Shown here: one piece after another, positions 47,045 through 56,269 of the stretch
How the letters are laid out: each line of letters starts with the position of its first letter
How positions within the stretch are numbered: the stretch's first letter is position 1
Assembly (NCBI GenBank): GCA_036499395.1
Contig: DASYDW010000105.1
Span: 1-59,261, forward strand
Origin: Pirellulales bacterium
GTDB taxonomy: Bacteria > Planctomycetota > Planctomycetia > Pirellulales > JACPPG01
Length of the DNA stretch: 59,261 nucleotides
Direction of reading: 5' to 3'
Translations under genes and position numbers: made by a program
Notes under the pieces: generated by a model
Told to the model about the DNA's origin: nothing
Database searches by the model: none
Seen by the model: the letters and a program-made list of their open reading frames with translations, nothing else

Positions 47045-48670
47045 TTATTGGGCAGCCTTCTGCGGTGCCGCGACCGTGGCCTCGGGAGCCGGTTTGCCAA
47101 GCGCCCAGAAGATACCGCCGGTCAGCAATTGCCGAAACGTGGCGAGCTGAAAATCGTCCGGCCCGCCCAGCGATGTGTAGAACACGGGCCCGCCGTGGCT
47201 GGTCTTGTTGGTCCAGGCGACCGGTTCTTCCAGTTTGCCGCCTGGAATGCGTCCCATCACGAGGGGCGTGGTCGACGCAGCAAGCGGGCTGGTTTTATAG
47301 AGCGACGATTTGACGACAAATTCCTCGCCCGGCACATCGCGCAGGATCGGATGCTGCTTCGCCGCGGCGAGGGGCCAGATCGTTGGTTCCAGATTGTTGT
47401 CGTGATGCCCTATATAGTGACCGCCCAGAACGTCGGCATCGAACTCGGCCCAGGCGGCATAGCCCTCCGGCGCCTGGTTGTCTCGCTGTGAAAAGGCGTG
47501 GCTGGCGGTGCGAATGCCCACGACCGGCTTACCGGCGGCCACAAAGCGGCGAATCATGTCGAGTTGCTCTGTCTTAGGAGTGCGGCGGCGCACGCCGACC
47601 AGCAGCGCGTCGGCCGATGACAGAACTTCGAGCCCGGGGAAGTCGTTCTTGTCGCTCGGGCTAGCGTGAACGATCGTTGTGCGAATTCCGCGCGGAGCAA
47701 GTTCCCGATCGGCGAACACCGGCAGCGTCTCCTCCATTTTGTATTCGTCCTCGCCGATCACGATCACCAGGTGCGGCCTGTGATCTTCACGGAAGTTGAA
47801 CGCCACGCCCCCCAGAAAGTCACGGCTGGTAATCGTCGGGCACCAATATTTCTCAATGTGCTCGATCACTTGATCGGTGGCGCGAAAGTGATCGAGCCCT
47901 ACCGGTTCGGACAGCGAATCGTGCATCGAGTCGGTCAGATCGCGCACCAAAACGACATTCTGCCCCTGGGCACACATGCGGCGAATCGAAAACGGGCGCC
48001 CCAGCACGCACATGTTCGTATGCACGCCCAAGACGATCACGTTCTCGATGCCCCGCTCGCGCATCAGGTAGAACGCTTCGTCGTTATCGGTAATGGCATC
48101 ACTTTCGGCGATTTCGAGCGTGTCGATCTGCCGGCGCCAGGGGCTGCCATGCGCGCACTGGGGCGTGCAATCGCAGCGGTCTTTGGAATTGTCGAACGGC
48201 AGCGCCGGCTCGTGGCCCGTTCCGATCGGGCACCATCCGGCGTCCAGCGTTTTCATCGCCACGTGCGGCGCCTGCTGGGCCAGCTTTCGCTGCGGCGTAC
48301 CTTCGTAGAACTTCATCGTGTCGCTGGGGCAATGGATCACCAGCATGCCGCGCTGCCGGGCGGCCTTCAGCACTTCGTTCATCCGCGGTGCCATTTCGGC
48401 CACCCGAGCCGTGGCTCCCTGGCACCAGTGCTGATTCCACATATCGCATACGATCACGGCGGTGCGACGTGGATCGCACTCAACTTGCCGCTCGGCGATC
48501 GCGTATTCGCCACTCGCCTTGTCGAGGGTGCGGACGCGCTCGTTGAGCGTGAATGTCGCGACCTGTGAAGGTTTCTCTTCTTTGGCCGATGTGGCGGCGA
48601 CCGTAACGATCGCGGAGAGAACCGTCAGAGATAACAATTTCGCCAGCAGCAATGAACGGGGCGAATACAT
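47045..48670 (-). CDS. secreted isochorismatase-like / ThuA-like fusion protein
   Basis: 541 residues from ATG at 48670; upstream in-frame codons to 48754 would bury the signal peptide. After the signal (LLLAKLLSLTVLSAIVTVAATSA), residues about 50-290 are a cysteine-hydrolase (isochorismatase) domain with the Asp in VIVCDMWNQHWC and the nucleophile Cys in GVHTNMCVLGRPF. Residues about 295-525 are a ThuA-like class I glutamine-amidotransferase fold: LVIVIGEDEYKMEETLPVFADREL, VVGIRTASHAF, GGHYIGHHDNN and VFYTSLGGPDDF. ThuA-like proteins act in carbohydrate (for example trehalose) utilisation in some bacteria; this secreted fusion is uncharacterised to me. Divergent from the dehydrogenase gene. 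Confidence 0.85.
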   Translation of the reverse strand: MYSPRSLLLAKLLSLTVLSAIVTVAATSAKEEKPSQVATFTLNERVRTLDKASGEYAIAERQVECDPRRTAVIVCDMWNQHWCQGATARVAEMAPRMNEVLKAARQRGMLVIHCPSDTMKFYEGTPQRKLAQQAPHVAMKTLDAGWCPIGTGHEPALPFDNSKDRCDCTPQCAHGSPWRRQIDTLEIAESDAITDNDEAFYLMRERGIENVIVLGVHTNMCVLGRPFSIRRMCAQGQNVVLVRDLTDSMHDSLSEPVGLDHFRATDQVIEHIEKYWCPTITSRDFLGGVAFNFREDHRPHLVIVIGEDEYKMEETLPVFADRELAPRGIRTTIVHASPSDKNDFPGLEVLSSADALLVGVRRRTPKTEQLDMIRRFVAAGKPVVGIRTASHAFSQRDNQAPEGYAAWAEFDADVLGGHYIGHHDNNLEPTIWPLAAAKQHPILRDVPGEEFVVKSSLYKTSPLAASTTPLVMGRIPGGKLEEPVAWTNKTSHGGPVFYTSLGGPDDFQLATFRQLLTGGIFWALGKPAPEATVAAPQKAAQ

Positions 48671-49067
48671 ACGTTTGTCCGGAGCGAGGAAGGAGACGCG
48701 GGAAGGACGACGTTGATTTTGCGGTAATGTGGTGAGAGGAGCAAGCTGCGGCACAGGCTCCCGACAGGCGTCCGGGGCCGCCCGGCGGCTTGAACCGTGC
48801 CGCGCCGCATGTTCATATATGGAGAAGCGGTCGGGCTGTCGGGGGCGATCGGGAAGCGGCCCGGCCGAGACGGGCGATGAGATCGCCTGGTTGCCCCTGT
48901 TATCGGCTTTGCTAAGCCGATGCAGAACTCACCGAAACGCCCACCCCTGCCATTGATGTCCTTCCAGCCTGCCTGTGCCGCTTGTCACCGTTGCGGGCAT
49001 CCGTAGCGAGGCGACGCCAACGACGGTCGCACCCACGCTCAAAAAAAAGTACGAACGAAAGGTAGAT
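48671..49067. promoter_or_regulatory. divergent intergenic region with hairpin
   Basis: 397 bases between divergent secreted-enzyme genes. A perfect 8-bp hairpin ATCGGCTT-TGCT-AAGCCGAT lies at 48902-48921. No gene is supported. Confidence 0.45.
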
Positions 49068-51704
49068 ATGCTCGCAGCTCGAACATCGCTCGGGTCCTTG
49101 CTGGTCGCGGTCGCATTCCTGGCCGGCCAGAGTGCCGCGGCGGACGCTCCGCCGCTAAAGCTCGCCAAGGGGGACCGCATCGTCATCGTCGGCAATACGC
49201 TGGCCGAACGGATGCAGGAGTTTGGCAATCTCGAAGCGCTGCTCTACAGCCGCTTTCCGGAATACGACCTCACGATTCGCGATCTGGGTTGGTCGGCCGA
49301 CGAGCTGTCGATCAAGATGCGCTCGCAAGACTTCCAGGATCATGGCCACAACCTGACGGATCATAAGCCTTCGGTGCTCGTGGCCTGTTACGGCTTCAAC
49401 GAATCGTTCGGCGGCAAGGCCGGCCTGGCAAAGTTCGAGCAGGACCTGGAAAAGTTCATCACCGAAAGCACGACCACCAAGTACGATGGCGTCGCGCCGC
49501 CCCGGCTGGTGCTGGTGTCCCCCATCGCGCACGAGAATCTGCACCGCCGCACACTGCCCGACGGCACGAAGAATAACGAGAACATCAAGCTCTATGCCGA
49601 CGCGATGGCCAAGCTGGCCGCGAAGCACGTCGTCGTGTATGTCGACCTGTTCACGCCCACGCTCAGCCTGATGCAAGGGGCGAAAGAGCCGTGGACGACA
49701 AACGGTGTGCATCTGAACGCGCATGGTGACGCCGAAGTGGCGAAACTGATCGATGCTTCGCTATTCGGTGCTCGCCCGACCGATCGCAAGATCGACATGG
49801 CGGCGCTCGATCGCGAAATCGACGAGAAGAACCTGCAGTTCTGGTACGACTATCGCGCGGTCAACGGCTTCTATATCTATGGTGGGCGGAAGAAGCCGTT
49901 CGGCGTCGTCAACTTCCCGGCCGAGTTCTCGAAGCTGCGCAAGATGATCGCCAACCGCGACGGGCGCATCTGGGCCGTGGCCAAGGGGCAGACCGTGCCC
50001 GAAACGATCGACGACAGCAACACGGGCGACTTCGTCAAGGTCGAGACGAACTACACGCAGCCGATCAATCTCACCACACCGGACGACGAGAAGGCGCAGT
50101 TCAAATTGCCGGAAGGGTACGAAGTGAACTTGTTCGCTTCGGAAAAGGACTTCCCCGATTTGCAAAAGCCGGTGCAGTTCGAGTTCGACAGCCGCGGCCG
50201 GTTGTGGGTCGTCACGATGCCCAGCTATCCAATGTACCTGCCGGGCAAGCCGGTCGACGACAAGCTGCTGATCTATGAAGACACCGACGGCGACGGAAAG
50301 GCCGACAAGCAAACCGTGTTTGCCGACAAGCTGTACGTGCCCACCGGGTTGGAACTCGGGGACGGCGGCGCCTATGTCGCGCAGCAGCCGAACCTGATGT
50401 TCCTCAAGGATACCGACGGCGACGATCGGGCCGACAAACGCGAGAACGTTTTGCACGGCTTTGATTCGGCGGACTCTCATCATTCGATCAGCGCCTTCAC
50501 CTGGGGCACCGACGGCGCTCTTTATTTCCAGGAAGGAACCTTCCACCAGTCGGCGATCGAAACTCCGTACGGTCCGGAACGCCTGGCCAACGCGGGTGTC
50601 TTCCGTTACGAGCCGCTGACGTCCAAGGTCGACGTCTTCGTGTCGTACAGTTTTGCCAATCCCTGGGGGCACGTATTCGATCACTGGGGGCAGAACTTCG
50701 TAGCCGACGCTTCGGGCGGAGCCAACTATTACGGCACCGCTTTCTCGGGACAGGTCGATCATCCGCACAAGCATGGCGGCATGAAGCAGTTTCTGAAGAT
50801 GCAGTGGCGCCCCACCTCGGGCTGCGAGTTCGTGGCCAGCCGCAACTTTCCTGATGACGTGCAGGGAAATTACCTGCTGAACAACTGCATCGGCTTCCAC
50901 GGCACGCTGAACTACAAAATGCGCGACGAGGACTCGGGCTTCTTTGCCGACCCGGTGGAACCGTTGTTGCAATCCAAGGACCAGAACTTCCGGCCGGTCG
51001 ACTTGAAGTTCGGTCCGGATGGCGCGTTGTACCTAATCGACTGGTTCAATCCGCTGATCGGCCACATGCAGCATTCGATTCGCGACCCGAACCGCGACAA
51101 GATGCACGGCCGCATCTGGCGCATCACTTACAAGAATCGTCCGCTGGCCAAGCCGCCGCAGATCGCGGGAGCCTCGATCGGCGCACTGTTGGACCTGTTG
51201 AAGTCGTACGAAGATCGCACGCTGTATCGCGTGCGTCGCGAGCTGCGCACGCGTGACAGCGACCAGGTGATGGCCGAACTCGACAAATGGGTTGCCGCGC
51301 TCGATCCCAAGGATCCCGAGCTGCAGCATCATCTGCTCGAAGCGTTGTGGGTGCATCAGCAGCACGACGCCGTGGACACCGCTCTTTTGAAGAAAGTGTT
51401 GCGCTCGCCCGAACCGCGAGCCCGGGCGGCCGCCACGCGGGTGCTCTGCTACTGGCGCGATCGGGTTGAAGAACCGCTCGAGCTGTTGCGAGTCCAGGCG
51501 AACGACGAGAATCCACGCGTCCGGCTCGAAGCAGTTCGAGCAGCCAGTTTCTTCCACGATCCGAAGGCCACGGAAGTGGCGCTCGAGTCGCTCGCTCATC
51601 CGCAGGACGGCTACCTGGAATACACGCTGAAAGAGACGCTCGACACGCTCGAGCGTCGCGCGAAGCAGGCCGAAACCAACGGCAGCGCGCAGGCGGGGCA
51701 GTGA
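49068..51704 (+). CDS. SGNH-hydrolase / PVC-type membrane-bound dehydrogenase fusion
   Basis: 878 residues from ATG at 49068, with AAAGG about eight bases upstream. A signal peptide (LLVAVAFLAGQSAAA) is followed by an SGNH/GDSL-like hydrolase domain (about 35-235; RIVIVGNTLAERM replaces the usual GDS, VLVACYGFNESFGG is block III-like, and TTNGVHLNAHGDAEVAKLI carries the catalytic Asp-x-x-His-type ending as NGVHLN). Then comes a six-bladed propeller of the PVC-type dehydrogenase family (about 340-690; DRDGDGKAD-like calcium loops DTDGDGKADKQTVF and DTDGDDRADKRENV, WGTDGALYFQEGTFH, FGPDGALYLIDWFNPLIGH). The C-terminus is HEAT-like helices. Probably an exported sugar- or polyol-oxidising protein; electrons may go to the cytochrome c encoded next. 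Confidence 0.88.
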   Translation: MLAARTSLGSLLVAVAFLAGQSAAADAPPLKLAKGDRIVIVGNTLAERMQEFGNLEALLYSRFPEYDLTIRDLGWSADELSIKMRSQDFQDHGHNLTDHKPSVLVACYGFNESFGGKAGLAKFEQDLEKFITESTTTKYDGVAPPRLVLVSPIAHENLHRRTLPDGTKNNENIKLYADAMAKLAAKHVVVYVDLFTPTLSLMQGAKEPWTTNGVHLNAHGDAEVAKLIDASLFGARPTDRKIDMAALDREIDEKNLQFWYDYRAVNGFYIYGGRKKPFGVVNFPAEFSKLRKMIANRDGRIWAVAKGQTVPETIDDSNTGDFVKVETNYTQPINLTTPDDEKAQFKLPEGYEVNLFASEKDFPDLQKPVQFEFDSRGRLWVVTMPSYPMYLPGKPVDDKLLIYEDTDGDGKADKQTVFADKLYVPTGLELGDGGAYVAQQPNLMFLKDTDGDDRADKRENVLHGFDSADSHHSISAFTWGTDGALYFQEGTFHQSAIETPYGPERLANAGVFRYEPLTSKVDVFVSYSFANPWGHVFDHWGQNFVADASGGANYYGTAFSGQVDHPHKHGGMKQFLKMQWRPTSGCEFVASRNFPDDVQGNYLLNNCIGFHGTLNYKMRDEDSGFFADPVEPLLQSKDQNFRPVDLKFGPDGALYLIDWFNPLIGHMQHSIRDPNRDKMHGRIWRITYKNRPLAKPPQIAGASIGALLDLLKSYEDRTLYRVRRELRTRDSDQVMAELDKWVAALDPKDPELQHHLLEALWVHQQHDAVDTALLKKVLRSPEPRARAAATRVLCYWRDRVEEPLELLRVQANDENPRVRLEAVRAASFFHDPKATEVALESLAHPQDGYLEYTLKETLDTLERRAKQAETNGSAQAGQ

Positions 51705-53473
51705 TTCGGATGAGTCGATTGCCTTCCGTTCTATGGTTCGCAGTTGCACTGGGCAGCGCGATGCTTGTCGCGCCGTCGCCGTCTCGCGGACAGGATGCCG
51801 GTGCGATGGTGCGATTGCTGAAAAGCGGTCGGCTGCCGCCCGAGCGCGTCGGCAGCGTGTTGAAGCTGGTCTGCGACCGCGGCAACGAGCAAGACCTGGC
51901 GTATGTCTATGAGCAGGCCGCGAAGCCGGATGGGCTCTCGGCGGAACTGCGGCGTCAGGCGCTCGAAGGGCTTGCCACGGCGGCGCAAACGCGCAAGTTG
52001 AAGCCGCCGGTAGCCGCCGAAGGACTGTTGCAACTGATGAACGATCGCGATCCGGCCACGGCGCGGGCCGCCGTGCGACTGGCCGCGGCCTGGCAATTGC
52101 CGGGTTTGGCTGCGCCGCTGTCGGCGCGGCTGCTGGATGCGCAGACCACGGATGAATCGCGCCGGCTGGCACTCGAAGCGCTATTGGCGATCGGTGGTCA
52201 GCCCGCCCGCGACACGGCCGACAAATTGCTCGCCGCTGACAATCCTCGTCTGCGGGCTTACGGTGTAGCACTGTTGGCGGGCATTGATTTACCGGCGGCG
52301 GCCACGGACGCAGCGAAGCTGCTGGAAGACCCGAAGACCGGCGCCAACGTAGATGTGCTCGTCGACGCGCTATTGGACCGGCAGGGAGGGACCGAAAAGT
52401 TGGCCGCGGCCTTGGCCACGACGCAACTGCCGACCGATAACGCCAAGCTCGCTTTGCGGCACATGTATCTGGCGGGCCGCAGCGATCCGCAATTGGCCGA
52501 CGTCTTGAGCAAGGCCGCTGGGCTTGATATCGAAAAGCCGCCCCCGACGCTCGACGAACTGAAAGTCATGGCGGCCGAAGTCCTCGCCAAGGGGAACGCC
52601 GCGCGGGGCGAGGCCATCTTTCGCCGTGCCGATCTGGGCTGCATGAAATGCCACTCCGTGAGCGGCGCCGGAGGGGACGTGGGACCGGACCTCAGTCCGG
52701 TGGGGGCGACCGGGCCGGTGGATTACGTGATCACGTCGATTCTGCATCCCGATCTGAGCATCAAGGAAAGCTTTCTCACACGCAACTTCATTACCTCGGA
52801 CGGCATGTTCCACCAGGGCATCGTCGTCGATCGAGATGATAATCGTGTCATTGTCAAAGATGCCACCGGACGCCGCGTCACGATCCCCGCGGCCGACATC
52901 GACGAGGAATCGGAGGGCAAATCGCTGATGCCCAAGGGGCTGGCCGCGTTCCTGACGCATACCGAGTTCATGGACCTGGTCCGCTTCGTGGGCGAGTTGG
53001 GCAGGGCCGGCCCTTACGCCGTGCGCTCGCAGCCTACGATTCAACGTTGGCGCTATTTGAACGAAACGCCGCCGGCGTTGGCTGCCGGCGTCCCCGACGC
53101 GAACGTCTTTGCCGCGCGTATCGCCGGCGCCGAGCCAACCGCCTGGCTGCCCGCCTACGGACGCGTCGATGGCACGCTACCACTTGCGGAGTTGACGACC
53201 GACGCGCGGAAGGTACTTTATTTGAGCGCTAACGTCGATGTCACCGAGCCAGGAGACGTGGAGATCAAGCTCAACGATCCACGCGGCATAGCGGTGTGGA
53301 TCGATGGCAGCCCCCTGCCGGCCGACGGTTCGCAAAAAGCGACTCTCGCCCGGGGGCCGCACACGATCGTGCTGCGGGTCGATACGGCCGAGCGCGGCGC
53401 GAAAGACCTGCGGGCCGTGGTCGACAAGCCGGCCGGTTCGACGGCCGCTTACACCGTGGTCGGCGGGCCGTAA
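51701..53473 (+). CDS. PVC-type heme-binding (cytochrome c) protein with HEAT repeats
   Basis: 590 residues. GTG at 51701 overlaps the preceding TGA; ATG at 51710 is an alternative. A signal peptide (LPSVLWFAVALGSAMLVAPSPSRG) is followed by helical repeats (about 40-280). A cytochrome c domain (about 300-435) has heme motif C314-M-K-C317-H318 in ADLGCMKCHSVSGAGGDVGPDLSPVG and the later EGKSLMPKGLAAFL, whose Met may be the axial ligand. The last 150 residues are a beta-sandwich-like module. The organisation matches PVC-type dehydrogenase partners, so electron transfer from the upstream protein is the likely role, in the periplasm. Confidence 0.88.
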   Translation: MIRMSRLPSVLWFAVALGSAMLVAPSPSRGQDAGAMVRLLKSGRLPPERVGSVLKLVCDRGNEQDLAYVYEQAAKPDGLSAELRRQALEGLATAAQTRKLKPPVAAEGLLQLMNDRDPATARAAVRLAAAWQLPGLAAPLSARLLDAQTTDESRRLALEALLAIGGQPARDTADKLLAADNPRLRAYGVALLAGIDLPAAATDAAKLLEDPKTGANVDVLVDALLDRQGGTEKLAAALATTQLPTDNAKLALRHMYLAGRSDPQLADVLSKAAGLDIEKPPPTLDELKVMAAEVLAKGNAARGEAIFRRADLGCMKCHSVSGAGGDVGPDLSPVGATGPVDYVITSILHPDLSIKESFLTRNFITSDGMFHQGIVVDRDDNRVIVKDATGRRVTIPAADIDEESEGKSLMPKGLAAFLTHTEFMDLVRFVGELGRAGPYAVRSQPTIQRWRYLNETPPALAAGVPDANVFAARIAGAEPTAWLPAYGRVDGTLPLAELTTDARKVLYLSANVDVTEPGDVEIKLNDPRGIAVWIDGSPLPADGSQKATLARGPHTIVLRVDTAERGAKDLRAVVDKPAGSTAAYTVVGGP

Positions 53474-53976
53474 GGCGACCGCCCAGTCCGCGAATGTAAA
53501 TCTTATTAGCGAATCTCAGGAATTGAATTGACCAGCGATTCTGACTTCCCTATGATCCGGGAAGGTTGGGAAGAGGCGCCCGGCCAGACGTAAAAATCGG
53601 GTATCGCTACTGAGCCGGATTCTTTTAAGCGGCGCAAGCGCATGCAAATGCGCTTGGACGATCGCTTTCTGTGACACAGTGCTTCTGTGACACGGTGCCA
53701 CTCTGCGGCGCACGTTGTGATGTCAACGCGCGGATGCTGAGCGGCGCGACACTTCCGTCCCGCATTTTTCTGGGGCGGCTATTCATCGCGATATATGTCT
53801 TTTTATTCGTCGATTTTTTTCTGCATGGCAATTCGTCATGCGATTACGGGCGGTCAATTCATGGCGTTTCAACGGTCGGCAGCGGACGAACAAGTGATTG
53901 CGAGATCACGCGGCGCTGCCCACCACATTTATCGGGACGAGCAATCATTTATGTCATCGAAACGGGAGCAGTGATC
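53474..53976. other. intergenic region with short tandem repeat
   Basis: 503 bases. CTGTGACACAGTG (53669-53681) and CTGTGACACGGTG (53685-53697) form a near-perfect tandem duplication with period 16. An open frame continues upstream from the PEP-CTERM gene to 53671, but its composition and lack of a second signal peptide argue against coding. T-rich patches around 53760-53830 may hold the promoter. Confidence 0.5.
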
Positions 53977-55161
53977 ATGGCAGCTTTTCATTATCGAGCC
54001 AGAACGGTTTTTCTGGCGATCACGTTGGCAGTCACTTTGGTGGGATCGTTTGCGCAATGTGCAAGCGCCGTGCAACTGAACACAGGGGACATTGTCATTT
54101 CGGCCGACATCGGCCCGACATCGGGCGGAGAGGACTACGGCTTGATGCGCGTCGATCCGGTGACCGGCGATCGCACGATCATTTCCGACGCGACGCACGG
54201 CAGCGGGCCAGCGTTTGATTTTAGTACTCTCGGAATATCGTCGGTTTCGCGCATGGCCGGCGGGCAATTGCTCGTTGCAGCCGGGAATGGGTTGTTCTCG
54301 GTCGATCCGGCGACCGGGGACCGCACCATGATCAACGCTCGCCCCACGGCCGGCGCCATTCAGGTCGGCAATCAGATTTATGCCGTTGATGGGGAGAACC
54401 TGTTTCGCGTCGATCCGACGACCGGCAACTCGACGAATCTTGGTCTCGACTACGACGCAACCTATTCTTTGGCCTTTGCCAACGGGGAGCTGTACACACC
54501 GATCCGAGGCGGCGTGATCAGCTATTCACTTTCCGGAGATTACCTCGCGAGTTTTCCGTCGTTCGAATTTACGGGCGCGATGACCGCCACGTCCGATGGA
54601 AATCTGATCATGGGAAGTGCGTCGCTGATCTTGAACGGGGGTACGGCGTCCGTCGTCAGTTTGAATCCCAATATCCCCGACCCGACCTATTCTGATGTTC
54701 ATGGGCTTCCTGCTGGAGTGACTTCAATTAACACCGTTACGGGACTCGGCGTGTCGCCGAGCGGTGCGGTTTGGGTTGCAAACATCCTTTACACCCAAAA
54801 ACGCACCGGAGAGGTGCTCGGTATCGATCCGACGACCGGCGTAGTAACAACCCTTTCCGACGCCACGCACGGCGCAGGGCCAACGTTCGTCCAGCCGTAT
54901 GGCCTGACGGTCGTGCCCGAGCCGGGATCTTTTATCCTCGCGCTTGTCGCTGGCGTGTCGCTGATTGCGCTGCGCCGGAAGAGATGGCGACCGGAACCAA
55001 AACTACCAACCATTCGTCATTCAAATTCTCATTTCTTCTTCGAGGCAGAGCAGGAATCATGGCAAGTTTTCATTGTCAGCTTGTGCGGATTCTTTTCGGA
55101 ACGACGTTCGTCATCGTCTTGGCGTGCTTGCTCGTGCGATGCGCCAGCGCCGTCCAATTGA
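53977..55161 (+). CDS. PEP-CTERM propeller-like protein with read-through tail
   Basis: 394 residues from ATG at 53977, with GGGAG upstream. A signal peptide (AITLAVTLVGSFAQCASA) precedes repeats of the form LFSVDPATGDRTMI and EVLGIDPTTGVVTTLSDATHG, suggesting a beta-propeller. The exosortase sorting signal VPEPGSFILALVAGVSLIALRRK is present, but the chain does not stop there. Codon 54985-54987 is TGG where the tandem copy has TAG, and 58 more residues follow that are translated through the intergenic DNA and into the start of the next gene. The neighbour at 55059-56072 is a close paralogue. No exosortase gene is in the window. The tail could block sorting, or the gene may be recently changed. 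Confidence 0.85.
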   Translation: MAAFHYRARTVFLAITLAVTLVGSFAQCASAVQLNTGDIVISADIGPTSGGEDYGLMRVDPVTGDRTIISDATHGSGPAFDFSTLGISSVSRMAGGQLLVAAGNGLFSVDPATGDRTMINARPTAGAIQVGNQIYAVDGENLFRVDPTTGNSTNLGLDYDATYSLAFANGELYTPIRGGVISYSLSGDYLASFPSFEFTGAMTATSDGNLIMGSASLILNGGTASVVSLNPNIPDPTYSDVHGLPAGVTSINTVTGLGVSPSGAVWVANILYTQKRTGEVLGIDPTTGVVTTLSDATHGAGPTFVQPYGLTVVPEPGSFILALVAGVSLIALRRKRWRPEPKLPTIRHSNSHFFFEAEQESWQVFIVSLCGFFSERRSSSSWRACSCDAPAPSN

Positions 55162-56072
55162 ACGCCGGTGACATCGTCATCTCGGCTGACATCGGTCCGA
55201 CATCGGGGGGCGAGGATTACGGCTTGATGCGCGTCGACCCCGCTACTGGCGATCGGACGATCATTTCCGATGCCACGCATGGTAGTGGGCCGCAGTTCGA
55301 TTTCAGTGAGGCTCCGACCGGCGGACCACCCTCGGGCGTCTCACGCATGGCGGGCGGACAACTGCTCGTTTCGGCGACGAACGGACTGTTCTCGGTCGAC
55401 CCGGCGACAGGCGACCGCACGCAGATCACTTCGCGCCCGGCGGCCGATGCCATTCAGGTCGGTAATCAGATCTATGCGGTCGATGGGTCCGAGCTGTTCC
55501 GCGTCGATCCCACCACAGGTAACGCGACAAACCTGGCCAGCTTAGGTGGCAACGCTGGTGCCCTGCTCTATACCGATGGTTTGCTGTTTACGTCCGGCCC
55601 GGGCAGCTTTGAAAGCTATTCGCTAACCGGAAACTTCGTCGGCAGCTATCTTTCGACGACCGTGGTTTACTCGATGGCGGCCACCTCAGACGGCAACATA
55701 TTGTTTGGCACCCCATCCGCCAGTATTGCTGGGACGGCCGTCGGTAGCTTCAACCCGAACGTCCCTGATCCCTTCGACTACCATTCGATCTCATCTGGTA
55801 CAGGAGCACCCATCGGGGCGGTGCCAGGGCTCGGCGTCGCGCCCAGCGGCATCGTGTGGGCCGCGAACGTTCTCTTTACCACGAGGGCTACCGGCAACGT
55901 GCTCGATATCGATCCCACGACCGGCAATCGATCGATCCTCTCCGACGCCACGCACGGCGCCGGGCCGACGTTCGTCGCGCCGTACGGCCTGACGGTCGTG
56001 CCCGAGCCGGGATCGTTCGTACTCGCGGCCGTCGGTGGCTTTGTGCTACTCGCATTGCGCCGAAGGAAATAG
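55059..56072 (+). CDS. PEP-CTERM propeller-like protein, intact tandem copy
   Basis: 337 residues from ATG at 55059, with AGGA four bases upstream; it begins inside the read-through tail of the first copy. Signal peptide FGTTFVIVLACLLVRCASA, then a mature start AVQLNAGDIVISADIGPTSG nearly identical to the first copy. Repeats such as LFSVDPATGDRTQI and VLDIDPTTGNRSILSDATHGAGP suggest a propeller. The C-terminal signal is complete: VPEPGSFVLAAVGGFVLLALRRRK then TAG. In this sorting pathway the protein is cut at the PEP motif and attached to the envelope or exopolysaccharide. The pair is a tandem duplication with divergence in the middle third. Confidence 0.92.
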   Translation: MASFHCQLVRILFGTTFVIVLACLLVRCASAVQLNAGDIVISADIGPTSGGEDYGLMRVDPATGDRTIISDATHGSGPQFDFSEAPTGGPPSGVSRMAGGQLLVSATNGLFSVDPATGDRTQITSRPAADAIQVGNQIYAVDGSELFRVDPTTGNATNLASLGGNAGALLYTDGLLFTSGPGSFESYSLTGNFVGSYLSTTVVYSMAATSDGNILFGTPSASIAGTAVGSFNPNVPDPFDYHSISSGTGAPIGAVPGLGVAPSGIVWAANVLFTTRATGNVLDIDPTTGNRSILSDATHGAGPTFVAPYGLTVVPEPGSFVLAAVGGFVLLALRRRK

Positions 56073-56269
56073 CGAACGCCGTCGCGTCGTCGGGTATCGG
56101 GTGCCTCAAACGCCGATTTGATATGATTCCCGCTGATCTGGATTAGTAATCCCAAGCGTCGTCCGGACCTTGGCATCGTCAACCGCGCCTGACCGTCACT
56201 CGTTGACCCTTCGTGTCTGACGATTGATACTAGTGGTCGAACTCCGACGGTTCCTTCGACGTCATTCCT

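Noticed and set aside
53671..53976. 102-codon upstream extension of the first PEP-CTERM protein
   Set aside because: It runs through a tandem repeat and would place the signal peptide inside the protein; the ATG at 53977 has a good ribosome binding site.
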